Shown: one piece after another, positions 1 to 13,500 of the stretch
How positions within the stretch are numbered: the stretch's first letter is position 1
Layout: every line of letters begins with the position of its first letter
NCBI RefSeq assembly: GCF_037038585.1
Contig: NC_092523.1
Coordinates: forward strand, 48,191,501 to 48,255,500
DNA from: Patagioenas fasciata
Taxonomy: Eukaryota > Chordata > Aves > Columbiformes > Columbidae
Direction: 5' to 3'
DNA length: 64,000 nt
Made by a program: the position numbers and the translations under genes
The notes under the pieces: generated by a model
The model's database searches: none
What the model was told of the DNA's origin: nothing
Seen by the model: the letters and a program-made list of their open reading frames with translations, nothing else

Positions 1-2644
1 TTTTCTTTCAATCAAGTGTGCAACACAGTTCTCTTTTCAAAGGTCACCTAATTGCTTTTGTGGCTGTGGGGGGAAAACATATATACATATATATTTTTAA
101 AAGCTGTTTGCGCCCCTCCTCCTGCCCCAACATATCCCCAGGTGCTTTGGATGGCTTGCCCAGGCATGCTTTTACATGCAAATGCTGGCCAAAGTTCATG
201 AATGAGACAAATGCAGTCAGCCACTTCCTGTAGCAGTTTTGTGGATGAAGCCCCCATGTGACAACAGTTTCCGTTTGAGAGATAAGGAAGTCCAAGCTAA
301 GCCTGCTAGCATCTGGGGGAGCTGAGGAGATGTGCAAGTATTAGAAGGGTCGAAAGTGCTTTTGGGTTTCTCTCCTAATGCCGGGATGTTATCTCCTAAA
401 GGATACAGCCATTGACATGACTGCATTTATAAAGCCCTTGGGGGCAGGTGTGATTGCGCACTTGCTGTTTAATATATAGAGATCTCTTAGAGTGTTTATG
501 GCATCATATGTCCTCCCCTAACCTTTGCTCTAAGATTACCAAACCTCTGTATCTTTAGGGTTTTCAGTGCTACCTCTTGGCAGAGATAATTAAGCTGAGA
601 TGTCGTGTTGATCTTGGCTGAGGTGTTTGGACGTTCAGGTTTCCTGACTCTGTGCTCCATGGACATCTCTGTAAAGGCGAGGGGAGCGGTGTTCCCCTGA
701 TCCATATCCAATTCCCCTTGCCAAGCACAGTCTCCCATGGACCTAGGGATGTTCTTCTACAGGGAAGCAGCTCTGCTGAACCACTGCCACTGCAGGAGCC
801 TCAGCTGGAGCATAGTGGACTGCACGTTCTGGGTGCACTGAAAAAGGCAGCCACATCCTGGCAGAACAGGATCTAAACTGTTTAAGAAGTTCGTTAAAAG
901 TAGATCTACCACCACAAGAAGAGAACAAGTGAGAGTTTGCTGCTCTCTTCCCATTCTCATCTTTGCCGAGAGGGACCTTGCTGGGAAATATGGGCTGTGG
1001 GAGTTGTCCCTAGCCTTGTCTAGCTTCCAAAGCAGGGCTGACGACAGGCTGAAAAAGTTCACTCTTTGAAGCTGCTCATGTACTGAAGAAGGTCCTTTAG
1101 TCCAAGTTTTAACACATGCTTTGCTTGTCTTCCTGCTTGATCAGGCTCTGTTGCTAGCTGAGCACCAGATGATCAAGACACATGAGCCTGAACATAGAGA
1201 GGTGATGAGCAAAATCAAGAGGGGCTGACTGCTTTCAAAGCCAGTGAGGACAGTTCAGCCTGGTGTCTGTCTGTGTCTCTGTGTAGATGCTGTATGAAAA
1301 CCCCACATTCTTGCTTTAGGTGTCTGCCAGGCCAAACTTGGCAACAGGGACACTCTGGTGAAAAACTGCCCACGCTGGAGTAAGGTGCAGCGGGCAGGAA
1401 AAATGTCTCTGCCAAACCACAGGAGTGTAAATGCATCCAGACAGTACTTTGCTGCTGGAGGAAGTTTCTCTTTGGTGCTAAATGTACCTCTTACCAGCAC
1501 TCAAAGTGGAGAGTGACCTGTGGAAGATGTGTTTGCCTTGCTAACAGAGGGCAGCAGGAGCATAGGAGGGAAGGAAAATTGAGTGCATCATTTCCCAACA
1601 GCAGTCAGCATTTCTTTCTCAATTTCTCCTCCACAAATGGCCAGCAAATGGGTCTCACTAAGAGACCAGGTCTTTAGGATATGTCTCTTGTCTGCATGGC
1701 AAGGGATAAACGGTGTTTCCTTTCTGACATGTACCACGCGTCTTCCTGTTGCTCTGCAGTGTCTCCCTTGTGCTGTACAACAGGCCATTGCCTCTTTTGC
1801 TCTTACACACCATGATGCTGTTTCCACCACTGCCAGCATAACCATCACTGAACTCAAGGGTGATCTTGGTTTCACAATGTCTTCTGCAATCTTGTGTGTG
1901 ATCTGGGGCAGGAAGGGCATTTGCGTGCAGTGTGAGGAGGCTGCACTGAGGACACAGCTCTCAGCAGCACCGGGAGCACTCCTGGGAACAGCACAGAGCT
2001 TTGCCATAAACCCAGCAGCATCAGGGCTGGTTTGTGATGCTCTCACTCCCCTGGTGTTTCCACAGACTTGCTCCTGCTGGGCAGTTGAGCTGTCCTTAAA
2101 CTGTTGCAATAAAACATATTTATGCCCTTGTCTCTTTCCGATGGAGCTAAGCTTCAAACCAGCTGCTCTGGCCCAGCAAGGTTCTGCCACACTGCAGCCA
2201 GAGAAGCTGCCCAGCCTGTCTTTATCCTCCCCCTTGGAGGGGTATTGTGCCAGACAGTTAGCTGTCCTTAAGGACTTGTTATTCACATTTACACAAGGTT
2301 TTAAAAAAAGAAAAATGGTGTCTTTGTTGAAAAATGATTGCAGCTGGCATGTTTCTTTGGTACAGCTAAGTCAGTGCAGTCACCAAGTTAAGTACTTTGG
2401 CTCCTGGAACAGGGACACAGGCAAACCCTTGCAGCCAGTGCATTAGTCACACATCTCTCTGCTCTGATGCTGCTGTGTAGTCTTGGGGGGAGGGAAGGCT
2501 CAAACTTCGTAACACAGGAGAAGTATGCTCAAAAGAGCATAAGAAGAGGGTGAAACATTCAGCATATCTCTCACTTTTATAGCTTCCAGGTGTTTCTGGT
2601 GTGGGGGTCTTCTTGAGACCATGATGCTGTCTTTATATTTAGTG
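1..2644. other. Intergenic DNA, no supported gene
   Basis: Unique sequence of moderate GC. The only notable item is the long open frame at 1637-2446 (plus) with an open antisense frame over much of the same stretch. The predicted peptides show no domain I recognise and look like translated noncoding DNA. Confidence 0.6.
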
Positions 2645-2830
2645 AATCCTAAACAGGTTCAGGTGAGAAGAGATCTCTAGATGTCTGGTCCAAGCAGGAC
2701 TGCTCTCACAGCTAGCTGAGGTCACTCAAGGCCTCATCTATGTGGACGCTGATAACCCCAGCGATGGACATGCAATCACATCTTTGTGCCCTGTCCCAGG
2801 GCTACACTGCTCTCCTGGGGAAAACACACG
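2645..2830 (-). mobile_element. CR1 LINE 3'-end relic, antisense
   Basis: Read on the plus strand, the order of degraded words follows the reverse complement of the avian CR1 3' region. A 'ctctagatgtctggtccaa' word is followed by an 'agcaggactgctc' word, 'gaggtcactcaaggcctcatct', 'ccagcgatgga', and then a 'ctgtcccagggctacactgctctcctgg' equivalent. Divergence is high and the ends are approximate. The call is from remembered CR1 layout, not an alignment. Confidence 0.55.
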
Positions 2831-5800
2831 ATCCTCAGGAATCAAAGGAGCTCTGAGCAATGTTGCAGTCTTGCCAAAGCACCCTTTTTGCACTAGCTCC
2901 TGGTGAGAATCAGGATATATGGATGTGACGGAACAAGGTAAGTTGCCATGGGACAAAAATATTTCAGGACTGGCAAATCTTAAACTATGTGTAGTTTGGG
3001 GCAAGCAAGTAGCTGCTGTTTGCATATAGTGAGGTCCTTGCCATTGCCCAAGGCATCCTGCAATAAAGGGTAGAGCCATATTCCCAAAGCAATTGCTAGA
3101 AAACCCTGCTACCAAGAGCTGAAGACCTAAATTGACCTATAGCCCACCTTCCAATGGTAGGCATCAAGGTCAATCTGAGCAAACTAGACCCCAGTTTCCT
3201 TCCCAGCACTCAACAGTCAGCAGTGGGGAACTTACGATCTTCTGTGCCTGTTTTCCATCTTTATGGTCCCTGCCAGAACAAAACTGGAGCATTATCAGCA
3301 GGAGTGTAATTCCTCGGTGTTTGTGTGGTGACACTATGGAGACAGGCACTTTTATAGGAATGTTAGGGAAGAAATATAACAGTCCTCTCCAGCCCCACTC
3401 ATGTTTTTATGACTGTTCCCTTTCACACAGTGTTCCCCTGGACACCTGGCAGGTGTTGGTTCTCCTGCAGTTCCCTGCTTGCTGTGATTTATTGGCATCT
3501 GGGTGGCCATCAGAAACATAGAGTGCTTCTTCATCTGTGAGCTCAGCCGAATGTGTCCTTGATGATGTTGCAAGCCAGGGTTCAGGGTAGCTATAGGTGA
3601 TGTGGTGACAAAGACCATGAGTGGCACTTTCCACCCCTCACTCAACAGCCCACTTGGTCACCGGGGTAGGAGATGTTGGAGTAGGTTTCCCTTGTGGGCT
3701 GAGGACTGTCACAGCCCAGCTTTACTTTCTCCAAGAAGCTGTCTCCAAGCATATGAACTCACAACAGGAAGCAAACTAAAAATAAATAAATCCGTTGAAC
3801 CCTCCACTCCTCCATGTTGGCTTCTGCAGAAGAAGAACTTCAGAGAACAGGACAATTACCACTTGAATGCTTTATAGCCATGCGAGCAATTACAGCAGAC
3901 ACGTACTAACTTTTAAGTTAGTGGTCAACAAGATTTCTCAGACAAGCAATGAATCTACAAACAAATCTTTCAGTGCTTCTAAATGCCCTGCAATAACAGC
4001 CCAGTGCTGGTAAACAGTGAGCCATTAAGCCAGCAGGGATGCACTCACTGGGGGTTAAGGGCAGAATGACTGAGCATTTTAGTAATTTTTCCTTTTTTTA
4101 GTTTTGTTGTTATTGCAAGGAAACAGAGCTTTTGTTCGGGCAAGCTGTCTTCTGAGGGTTATTTCTGCTAATATGTATCCTGCTGTAATCTAAAATGTAG
4201 AAATCGAGTATTTTATTAACAATTTAGTACAAAAAGCTTTTGTAATTACTTATCTGCACCAAACTGGATTTAGCGTTTAACTACTTACCTCAGCAAATAC
4301 AGGCACTGCATATATGACTTGGCAGCCCATGCCGAGACCTGCTTAGGAGCAGCTCAGCTGTGCTGGGAAAAGTCCAGCCTTGGTCCTAAGGTGGCTGGAT
4401 GGACACTGGCCACTCCAGCCACCTCTGCACCTTGCCTCTCCCAATAGCCATGCTTATGCATGTGGAAATCACACAGGGAAGGCACAGAAATTCATACCAA
4501 TGACCAGTTATTGAGCTTAGAGTAAAAACACAGCATATTTTTCTAAGGATGTGGGGGCAACCAGCTGGTTACATGAGATCTACATTTCTTGCTACCATGC
4601 TACCTACCAGCAGCTGAGTAGCGGTCCCCCAAGTCTGTCTGCCCTTTGTCTGCCAGATCAGCTCTCAGGTAACGTGGGAGCAACACCGTCAGCTCCTGTC
4701 TAAGAGTGTTCCCTGTCCCAGGTGCAGAGCATTGATTTTGATTGACCTGCCTCCCAATAGCCAGGCAGAACCACTGACAGACAGAAAGCAGTGCTAAACT
4801 TACTCTCCGGTTGGTGTGCTTCATATCATGCACATCTTCCAAAGAAGGTCTTGTGCTGTTCCCCAGGCTGGCTCCATGCTGTTTGTTAGAGCCAACTCTT
4901 AACTTGCCTGCAGCCAAGGTTATTCACCGGCAGATGTCTACTAGACTGGACATTATTTCTGAGTGCTTCCTGTAACTTGTCTTGCTGCTGCCCTGCTGTC
5001 TTGTAGGATGTGTCTCAGAAAGCCCGATGAATCTAGTGGGGTCCTTGCAGCACAAGCTGTGATCCCCATATGGTTTCCCTGGTCCAGCAACACTGCCAGC
5101 CAGAACTGGCAAGATAGCCCTTCTTATAATGACAGCTTGCTAGGCTGACTTGTGGGTACCAAGCTGGAGGTGGCCAAATTCTGGCTACATTAACCAGCTA
5201 CCAAATAACCATATAACTCCCCCCCCAAGCAAAACAATTAGATGGGGGAAGCCATTGCTCCAGGTCATCTCATTGAAGCTAAATACCCTGTTTAAGGCTA
5301 TAGGATGGGCTACACTCCTGCTGAGGAGACAGAAGGGCCCAAGTCCTGGGGAGGTGGCAGGTCCAGGCTATCTCTGTTCCCTATTATGGAACAGATAATA
5401 TTGTCTCACATTGCAGGGGCTAGGCCAAATCCCTTGTCCTGGCTTATACAACTAGGCACCAGAAAACCTCAGTCCTCTTGCCTACTGTGTCCTCGAAGGG
5501 CTAAACTGCGGCTGGAGTATGTTAGCTTGGGAAAATCCTGCCTCACAGATGAATGTCTGAGATGAAAAAGTGCCAGCATGCCTGCACACTGTGCCAAGCT
5601 GAGCCAGTACAGGCTCTCAGGTTCCCTCTGTCTTTAATAGAGCTAAGCTCACACTCAGCATTGAAGCACTACTTAGGTCCCTGAACATTGCAGTTGCACA
5701 GCCACACTGCAGAAGGTGCAGCTCCTTTGAACATCCCAATGTTACCTGTCAACTTGCTCCATGCTTGTCACAGGATGGGGAATGGGCTGCAGGTCAGTCC

Positions 5801-8261
5801 TGGGCCATCCTCTGGGGCTTCTCTGTCTCAGCAGTCCCTTTGCTGAATGCAGACAGGATGGCATTCTGGCACAGCACATGCAGTTATCTGTCTTTTCATG
5901 CCATCAGCCAGCTCCTTACAGTGAAGCCTCTCAGCAATGACAAGCATCTTCCCCCATCATGGACAGGAAGAGCAAGGGAGAAAGAAGGCCTCAGCTCAGC
6001 ATTCCAATTAACAAAATGAGAGATTTGCCAGAGTTTGGAAAAAGTGCCCATCTGGCAGGACCCTGCAGCTCCACCCTCAGGGATTTTGCATTTCTGACTC
6101 TCAATCTGCCTACTCGAGAGAATACACTTCCAGGATCAGCTGCAACCAAAGAGACTTGTGAGCCAGTTCTGTACAAATTACTCTAAATAAGGCTCCACCC
6201 AGCGTTAGCTGCAGCCAGACAAAAGCAAAGGCTCTTTTCTTCTGAAATACACAGGAGGTTATAAGCTAGCTTGGAGCTGTATTTTCAGCTCTGATGTTGC
6301 TTTTCAGCTCTGCTGCTTGTATTCGTGCTTGGCCACTTCTCCGTTTCCAAGTTCCAGCAGTGGATTGCCTTTGATTCCTCAATGATATGAAGAAGGAAGA
6401 AGTTTGGATATGGTTTTGCAGGAAAAAGCAGATGCAATGTAATGTATAGAATCTTGCACCAAGGGGACACTGAAAACAACTAGGACCCTCAAATCCATCT
6501 GAACCCGAATCAGTAGCCAGATTTTTCCAAGGTGCGGATAACCCAGCAAGAACAATGGGTGAGCAGTGGCCAGGGCGAGTTCCCAGTTGCAGTGATAGAC
6601 CTTGAGAAAATAAAAAACTGGCGAATCTGAACACTGAGGAGATCTCCAGAGCTCAAACTTTTCCATTGATCCAAGAGAGTGATCCTTTGTCAGATGATAA
6701 ACTGTTTGGTATACACCGGCTCTGCAGCCCAGCAGACCAAACTGTAAATACAGCCCCAGGGAACCAGACCACTCCAAACTGGTGCAATTATTGAATTGTG
6801 GGGATGAATAATCATCCAAACAGCTTTCTCCAGGCAATGCAGGGAAGAAAGGTCAGTAACCATGTGAAAATGGAGACCACATGCTTCTAGGATGCTTTCT
6901 GAGAGCAGTGTGCTTGACAAAGCTGGGGGCTGGTTCCCAGGTCAGACCCTGGCACAGCAGTCCCTCCTCTTCTGGTCCCAGAGACTCTCCCAACTTTGGT
7001 CATTATTTTCACTGCAACCAGTGTCTGCTTTTCTGCACTACCTAGTGAAAGGCTGCAAGTCCTTCAAGGCCAAGACAGAGCTTGTGTTTTGTTTGTTTGG
7101 CTAGAAAAAAACAGATGCCGGAGAACTACCTCTGGCCTCCGTCTGTGCACGAATGCAACTCTCCCACGGTGGCAGCAGCCTCTCCTTCCGCTTGGCAGGT
7201 GTTGTCTGGACCAGAGCCATAGATGCAGGATCTATTTTCTGTTGAGCATGCAAAGGAGAAGCAGTTGCGTGGCATAGCCCTTGCCAGAAAATACGTTGCA
7301 ATGCACTTTAACAGCTGATCTGGTAACAGAGGTGCTGGCCCCCATTCTCTGTGCTTCATTCCCTGAAGAAGCAGAGTGATCGTTGCTTTTTGTTTCCATG
7401 AGGAAGTTGTCTGACCTAATGTGGCACCTGAAAGGAGTTCGTCCACTGTGGAATTAGTTTCTGGGAATTTGGGGTTCTTTCACATCCTGAAGGATGGCAT
7501 TTTCCACATCCTGGCAAGACTGTCCCTCATCATCCAGCTCTCTGTGGCTGTAATGGAGCCACATGTGTATGTGCTTGAGCCTCCCTGATGATTTGATCTG
7601 GTTACCCTGTCCTGAACAGCCTCCACTACAGCTCCCACATCTCCAGAGGGCACGCACCAAAGGGTGGGAAACCGGAAGAAAGCAAAGCAAGCCCTAATCA
7701 AGCAAGGCAGCTTGTTATTACCAAGCTGCTGTTTCTACTGCAAGAAGCCCTGGAGCAGCAAAACTGCTCGCCTTGTTTATGTTCATTAGCAGCACAGATA
7801 AGAGCAGCATTGATTGCAGGCTATAATTAGATCTCTGGGACCTCCCTGGACTGGCTTTCTCTGGCATTGTGCTACTTTGAAAGCACTTCCAATTTATTTT
7901 CTCATTCTTTTTTTTTTTCTTTTCTGAACAGTCGGGATGGCATTTCCCTATTCAGCAGATTTGGGACAGTTTCTGTTTTTTCCATTGTGGCTCTAGAGCT
8001 CTCCCCAACTTAGTGCCACAAGCCCCAGACCACAGAGTTAGCAAAAGCTCCATTGTTTGACCCCTCCTGGTCCCTTGAAGTTGGCCAGACTGTAGCTCTC
8101 TTTTTAGCACTACATGGCTAACCTGCCAGGCAGCCCTCCCTACTTCAGATGATAGCTTGCCAGAAGGTAGTTTTGTGAGTATCTTCCTCTGATGATGACT
8201 CTGGTTTTCCTGGAATTGCTTTCTTAGGATGTTCTGCCCAGCCAGCCTGGAGGACTCCCAG
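2831..8261. other. Intergenic DNA, no supported gene
   Basis: Unique DNA with short chance open frames only. A perfect 8-bp-armed palindrome lies at 3905-3922, and an AT-rich, possibly conserved-looking patch follows at about 4080-4300. Another patch with GATA-type sites is at 7740-7850. An 11-nt poly(T) is at 7908-7918. Confidence 0.55.
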
Positions 8262-8485
8262 AAGGAGATAAAAGGAAGAAATTCTACACCACGAGGGTGG
8301 TGAAACACTGGAATAGGTTGCCCAGAGAAGCTGTGGATGCCCCATCCCTGGAAATGTTCAAGGCCAGGTTGGATGGGGCTTTGAGCAACCTGGTCTAGTA
8401 GAAGGTGTTCCTGCCTATGGCAGGGCAGTTGGAATTAGATGATCTTTAAATTTTCTTCCAACCCAAACATTCTATGGTTCTATGA
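8262..8485 (+). mobile_element. CR1 LINE 3'-end fragment
   Basis: This is a clear CR1 3' terminus. GAAATTCTACACCACGAGGG, the GGTTGCCCAGAGAAGCTGTG block, the GATGCCCCATCCCTGGAAA block and the CAAGGCCAGGTTGGATGGGG block occur in order. It ends with ATTCTATGGTTCTATGA, the octamer-like tail of CR1. The fragment is 5'-truncated, as most CR1 copies are, with only the end of ORF2 and the 3' UTR left. Confidence 0.9.
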
Positions 8486-9565
8486 GATGGATGCAGTAAG
8501 TCAGCACTAAGCATGTACTCCTGGCACATTGTCCTACATGGAAATTATTACTTCTCCCCTGGAGTGCTGGAAAACAGCCTCAGTATCCACTCAATGAAAA
8601 TAGGAGAGGAAGAGTGAAGGGGAAAACCCACAGCACAAAGGTCTGGTGTTCACGTATCAATACTCCATGAGGCAAATGGAACCCAGGGGTCATCTTGCTT
8701 CTGGTTTCCCCTTCAAAATGCTCATGTGTTGGAGACAACCACTAAGTAATGTCCTCTGGTGGGCAAGGGCTTTCTGGGCTGCACCACATTCATCTTTCTT
8801 TGCCACATCCACAGGCCTCTCCTGTATCTCCTGCTGTGCTGCCCACGCAGCAGCCGGGAGATGAGGGCAGAAGTGCCAGCAGCCCACTGTGGACCATGGA
8901 CCCAGAAGCAAACGCACACACTGAAGCTTGGCTGACCTGTGTGCTGAAGGAGGGTACCTGAGGAAGCACATTTGTGCCCCTGGTTTGGAACCCAAGGCCA
9001 AAACAGCTGAGACTAAAACATATTTTTCATTGGCACTCTCTTTGAGGACAGAAATTGACCCAGGACAAAGCATTCTGGTGATGAGCTACTTTTCAGCTTT
9101 CTGTGCTCTTATTGGAGACTTGCTGACCTCATGCTGACGTGTAACTTGAACTAGATATACCAAGTGCCTTGCTCTTCCCAATACCTTCAGGCAGCAAAAT
9201 AAACTCCGACTCACTCAATGTAAGTTAATAATGCTTTTTTTCTGCAATGTCAACATGAATTTTACCCTATTGTTCATACTTCATTGCTACATGAATTGTT
9301 GGAAGAAATTTTATCTTTATTTCATAGCCTTCCTTTTTTTTTCTTTAATCTTAAATTGCTTTTCTGCCAGTTTAAAGCTAAGGCTATTCTGTGAGAAATT
9401 ACTTTGTGAAACTGTAGTTGCTTACATATGAAATTTGTTCCCTGTATGAGATCAAAGCCGGATCTGCTGAGGTTAGAGGCTCTCATACAGGTTTACTGCC
9501 TGTTACTCTTCCGAACCCAGGAAGAACCAGTCTAGCAAAGGGAGCAGGCGTTTTATTCTGGGTGA

Positions 9566-9584
9566 TTTATTTATTTATTTATTA
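9566..9584 (+). repeat. (TTTA)n short tandem repeat
   Basis: Four and a half units of TTTA in uninterrupted register. Confidence 0.85.
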
Positions 9585-10490
9585 CCTGTATCAGCTCTGC
9601 ACGTGCAAACCACAATATCAGGCCAAGAGGTCATCACTGGAAGAACATGGCCTGGCTGGAGTTGAGAAACTTGATTATAAGCAAGTGGTGAAAAAGAAAT
9701 TACGAGCTTGAGTTGCAGAGCCCAGCACAGATTCTGACGCAGGTCACACTGATTAGCAGCGAAAATTTATCATCTTCATCTGCAGGTATGGCAGGAAGAA
9801 GTTCCCCAAACTGAGCAGCATGCACCAGGTTTCCCCTGGTTTTCTTTTATATGTATGTGATTTGTGATCCACAAAGGACTTTCGGTACCTAACTCCCTGC
9901 CTCCGCTGTAGGTATTACATGTTGTCTAGAACAGCCAGTAATAAACCAGGCCTGGTAACACTGGTGAATAATATCTAGCACAGAACTGCCCAAGCTGTAG
10001 GACAAAAACATTTCTAACCAGAAAGGGCTAAGGACAGAGAGTTTTTCTCCCAAGAAAGACAACCATGGATTTTCAGCAAATCGGCTGAAGAAACAGCCAC
10101 CACCATTTCTGTCCCAAGGCATTTGACAGGGCAATGCGCAGTTTGCACTGGAGACAAAGTCCATTAGATTAGCAACAAAAAGCCGGCAGCACCTGACTTT
10201 CTAAGGTAACCTGATACCACTATTTAATGGCTACACTGTGAATTATTAACAGAGTTCCACCCGATGCCTTATCATTGAGAGGCTGAAAAAATCACTTACT
10301 TTCAAGGGCAGGTTCAATTTCCTTCGTCTGAGCTAGATTATCTAATTTCCCCTCTATCTTAGCCTCATTTATACCTTTAAATTGACATGCATGACATGAG
10401 GCTTACCTACCACCCTTCCATGAAAAGATGAACAAGGGGGTCAAGGCGACTGCTACTTGTCTATTGGAAGGGAACGAGCTGAAGGGGAGG

Positions 10491-10512
10491 CAGAGAGAAA
10501 GAGAGAGAGAGG
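10491..10512 (+). repeat. GA-rich short tandem repeat
   Basis: GAGA words with one AAA interruption, a short purine-only microsatellite. Confidence 0.7.
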
Positions 10513-13500
10513 GTGGTTCTGTTTTCTTTCGATATAGTCTGGCACTGAAAATGCACACACCTAAAAGGAATTTGAATGTTTAAAGGACACTACCACAGGG
10601 ACAGGGTAAATACAAATCTTCTCCTGGTCAGACAGAAACTCAGGTTGTCTCTGTCTCTCCCAGGACACTCTCTCGTGCTGCCATCTTCCCCTTGCTTTGT
10701 GCTGCCCTGGTAATTTCTCTGGTAGAAGCCCACTTTTCAAGTATCCCGTTCCCCTCCTGGTCTCCTCTTCCTGCCTCTGTTTCTCTCTGGAAATCTGCTG
10801 CTGATAGAGGAGCCCATCATAACCCCCTCACTTCTACCAGGGGCCAAAGCATGCCCAAGTTTCTCCTGAGATGCCCACAGCTAAGTGGTACTTGGGCACC
10901 TGGATGCTCCTGCTGCCCATGTGGGCTGAGCAGCAAGCCATGCCATGACGTGAGAAACGTGACAGCCATGCTGCTCAAGGGCCTGGCTTCTTGCCCGATA
11001 AATGGCTTGAAGGAGGAAAAAAAATAGTTTGCAAGAGTATCGTGGAGAGACATCAAGACAGGGCTATTAATAACAGGTGAGAAATAACCTGCAGGCCACA
11101 TGTCACAGGGCCTCATGGTGAGGCCATTGCGTGGTATGTGCAACTCAATGTGCCTTTGTGGGGAGGCAAATGTAACCCTTGCTCCTGTGGACCTCAACCT
11201 TTACACTGGATATCCTAGAGCTTTGCAATCTTCCTGAGAAATACCTCACGACCTCCAGGAGTGTTTCTCCCTTCTGTAAATGACCTTCATTTGGTCCTGT
11301 GTAGATCCCCTACCACTGCATAGGATACCAAAATGGGCAGACATTATCCTTCTTAATCCTCAATTAGCTGAGCTGCTGTACCTTAGACACAGACTAAAAG
11401 AGCCCTTGACTTGCTCTGGGCAATTTTTCCCTGACTGCTCTGTTGGCAGCTCACCCCACAGGGTGCTACAGGAGCACCCAGAGGCCTTGTGGCAGGGCAA
11501 AGGGGGCAGAAAATCCAGCAAACAGCAAATTGCATTTTCCTCTGCCCACGTGGATCTTGGCTTCTGTGGACATAGTGTGGTAGGGTGGTGAACTGCCTGC
11601 CCATCCCCTGCAGCTGCCTGCTGTTGTGGAATGCCTCCATCTTCAGGACTGCTAATCCAGATGCTTTTTCCCCAGAATATACTGCATTTATTTGTAGCAC
11701 CTCAAGAACTTTCCTTGCTTTGTTTTCTGGTCACCTTTCTGATTATTCCAAGGCAACTTGGGTTGTTATTTCACGCCACATTCAAAATCCTGGAAAGTTA
11801 TTGCAAGCGAGGGTCCTCCCTTGCCATTGAGATGTGAAGTCTCAAACTTCCCTTTACACAACCCTTGCTTCTGCACATAGATCACAAGCCTCTTTCTGTG
11901 GGATCCAGTCTGCTATCCAACGTGTCACAGACCTCTAGTGATATAATACCCAGCATAAACCATTCCTTCACGGAGTCTGAGTGTCTCCCTTTCCTGCCAG
12001 CACCACGCAGAGACAATGGCCCGCTCCTTCCCAGCAGCACTTTCTCTTCTGCAAACCACAACTGGCTCCTGCTATACAGAAGCAAGAGCTGATCTCTCAG
12101 TTTCACTGTGTTACTACTAAGTGAAATTATTTCACGGTATTCACCAAAATATCATTCTTCCTAGGTTTCAGTATGACCAGGAACAGGAGAAAGATGTTGC
12201 TCTAGTTTCATCTACTTGAAGAAGTATTTGGCAAGCAGCTGAAGAGCAGAGCATGGCACAGTTAAACAAGAGTGGGGCATATCTGCTGAGGTCATGCTGC
12301 CTTAAAGACCAAACACATCTGCCTAGAGACCCTGCAGAGCCTCCTGGAGAATGCCATCCCAGGCAATGGCTCTTGAGGCCAGTCTCTCACTTTTCATGGG
12401 GCAGCCATGGTTGGTGAGAGGGTAGGTGTTTGGGCTGGAGGAGGAAGAAGGGACCTGGAGAAGGAGCCCCAAGGCCAGAAAGCCAGGTGGAAGTGCCCCG
12501 GCACCACTGAATGGGAATGATGGAATACTGAAGGAGATGGCAGTGGGAGGCTTTTTCTGTTTGCACCGTGTTCCCTCACAGGCGTGAGGAAGGAGACAAA
12601 GGCTCACTGTGGCCATCCTACTCCACCATAGTGCTCCACAGTACAGGAGAGTGATGAACTAGCAAGAGGTCACTCCTCTGCCCCAAACACAGCAGCAACC
12701 ACAGATGAGGATGCCTCAAGGTGAGGCGAGATGCACATTTCTCGTCCAACCAGCACGCAGCTCTGCCCAACAGATTCCCTCGAGGAAAGGAGGAGAAAAA
12801 TGTGTGTCACACCCTGATCGGAAGCCAGCCAGCAGCTCTCACATCATCTGTCAGAGAACTGCAAAATAACCTTGTGGCTTAGCTGAGCCAAATGCCGTTG
12901 TTCTGAAATTAATTTAGGAAAACATATGCAACTCCAGTCAGATGGCACATGAGAAACACTCCAAAAGAGAGGCATAAAGTTTTCTCAAAGTTGCTTGTAG
13001 GAAAGCTTAAGAAGGCCTTCCTTAGATGGTCATGAATGGTCATCTAAACACAGGGTAGCAGAATCAGCTGTGATTTTGATGGAGACAGTTAGACATTGGA
13101 GGTAAAAGTTCTCTTTGTGAGACAATGTGAAGTCCCTTAGGACCAAGGGTTATTATTGCTTGTTGACTCCAAACCTTTCCTCTGGTGAGAGTAGTCATAT
13201 TTCTCCAGCTGCTGCGAGTTAGCCCTCACAGCAGAGACAGCTGTGAACTCACAGGATACCTGTCTCCCCTTTCAGTGTGAATCCCAAATTCTTTGGTTTG
13301 TCCCAAAAGGAGATGAGGACAGCCCTCCTTCTTACTGGCTCTGTGGCATGGGCCAACAAGAACACATGCCATCTATTCTTTTATCTGAGATAAAATGAAC
13401 AGAGCCCATCGCAGACATGGGAAGCATGCAGCAGCCATCCCTCCTTTCTCCTGCCTCCAGCAATGTCAGGTCAGTGATGCTGTTAAAGCACTGAAACCTC

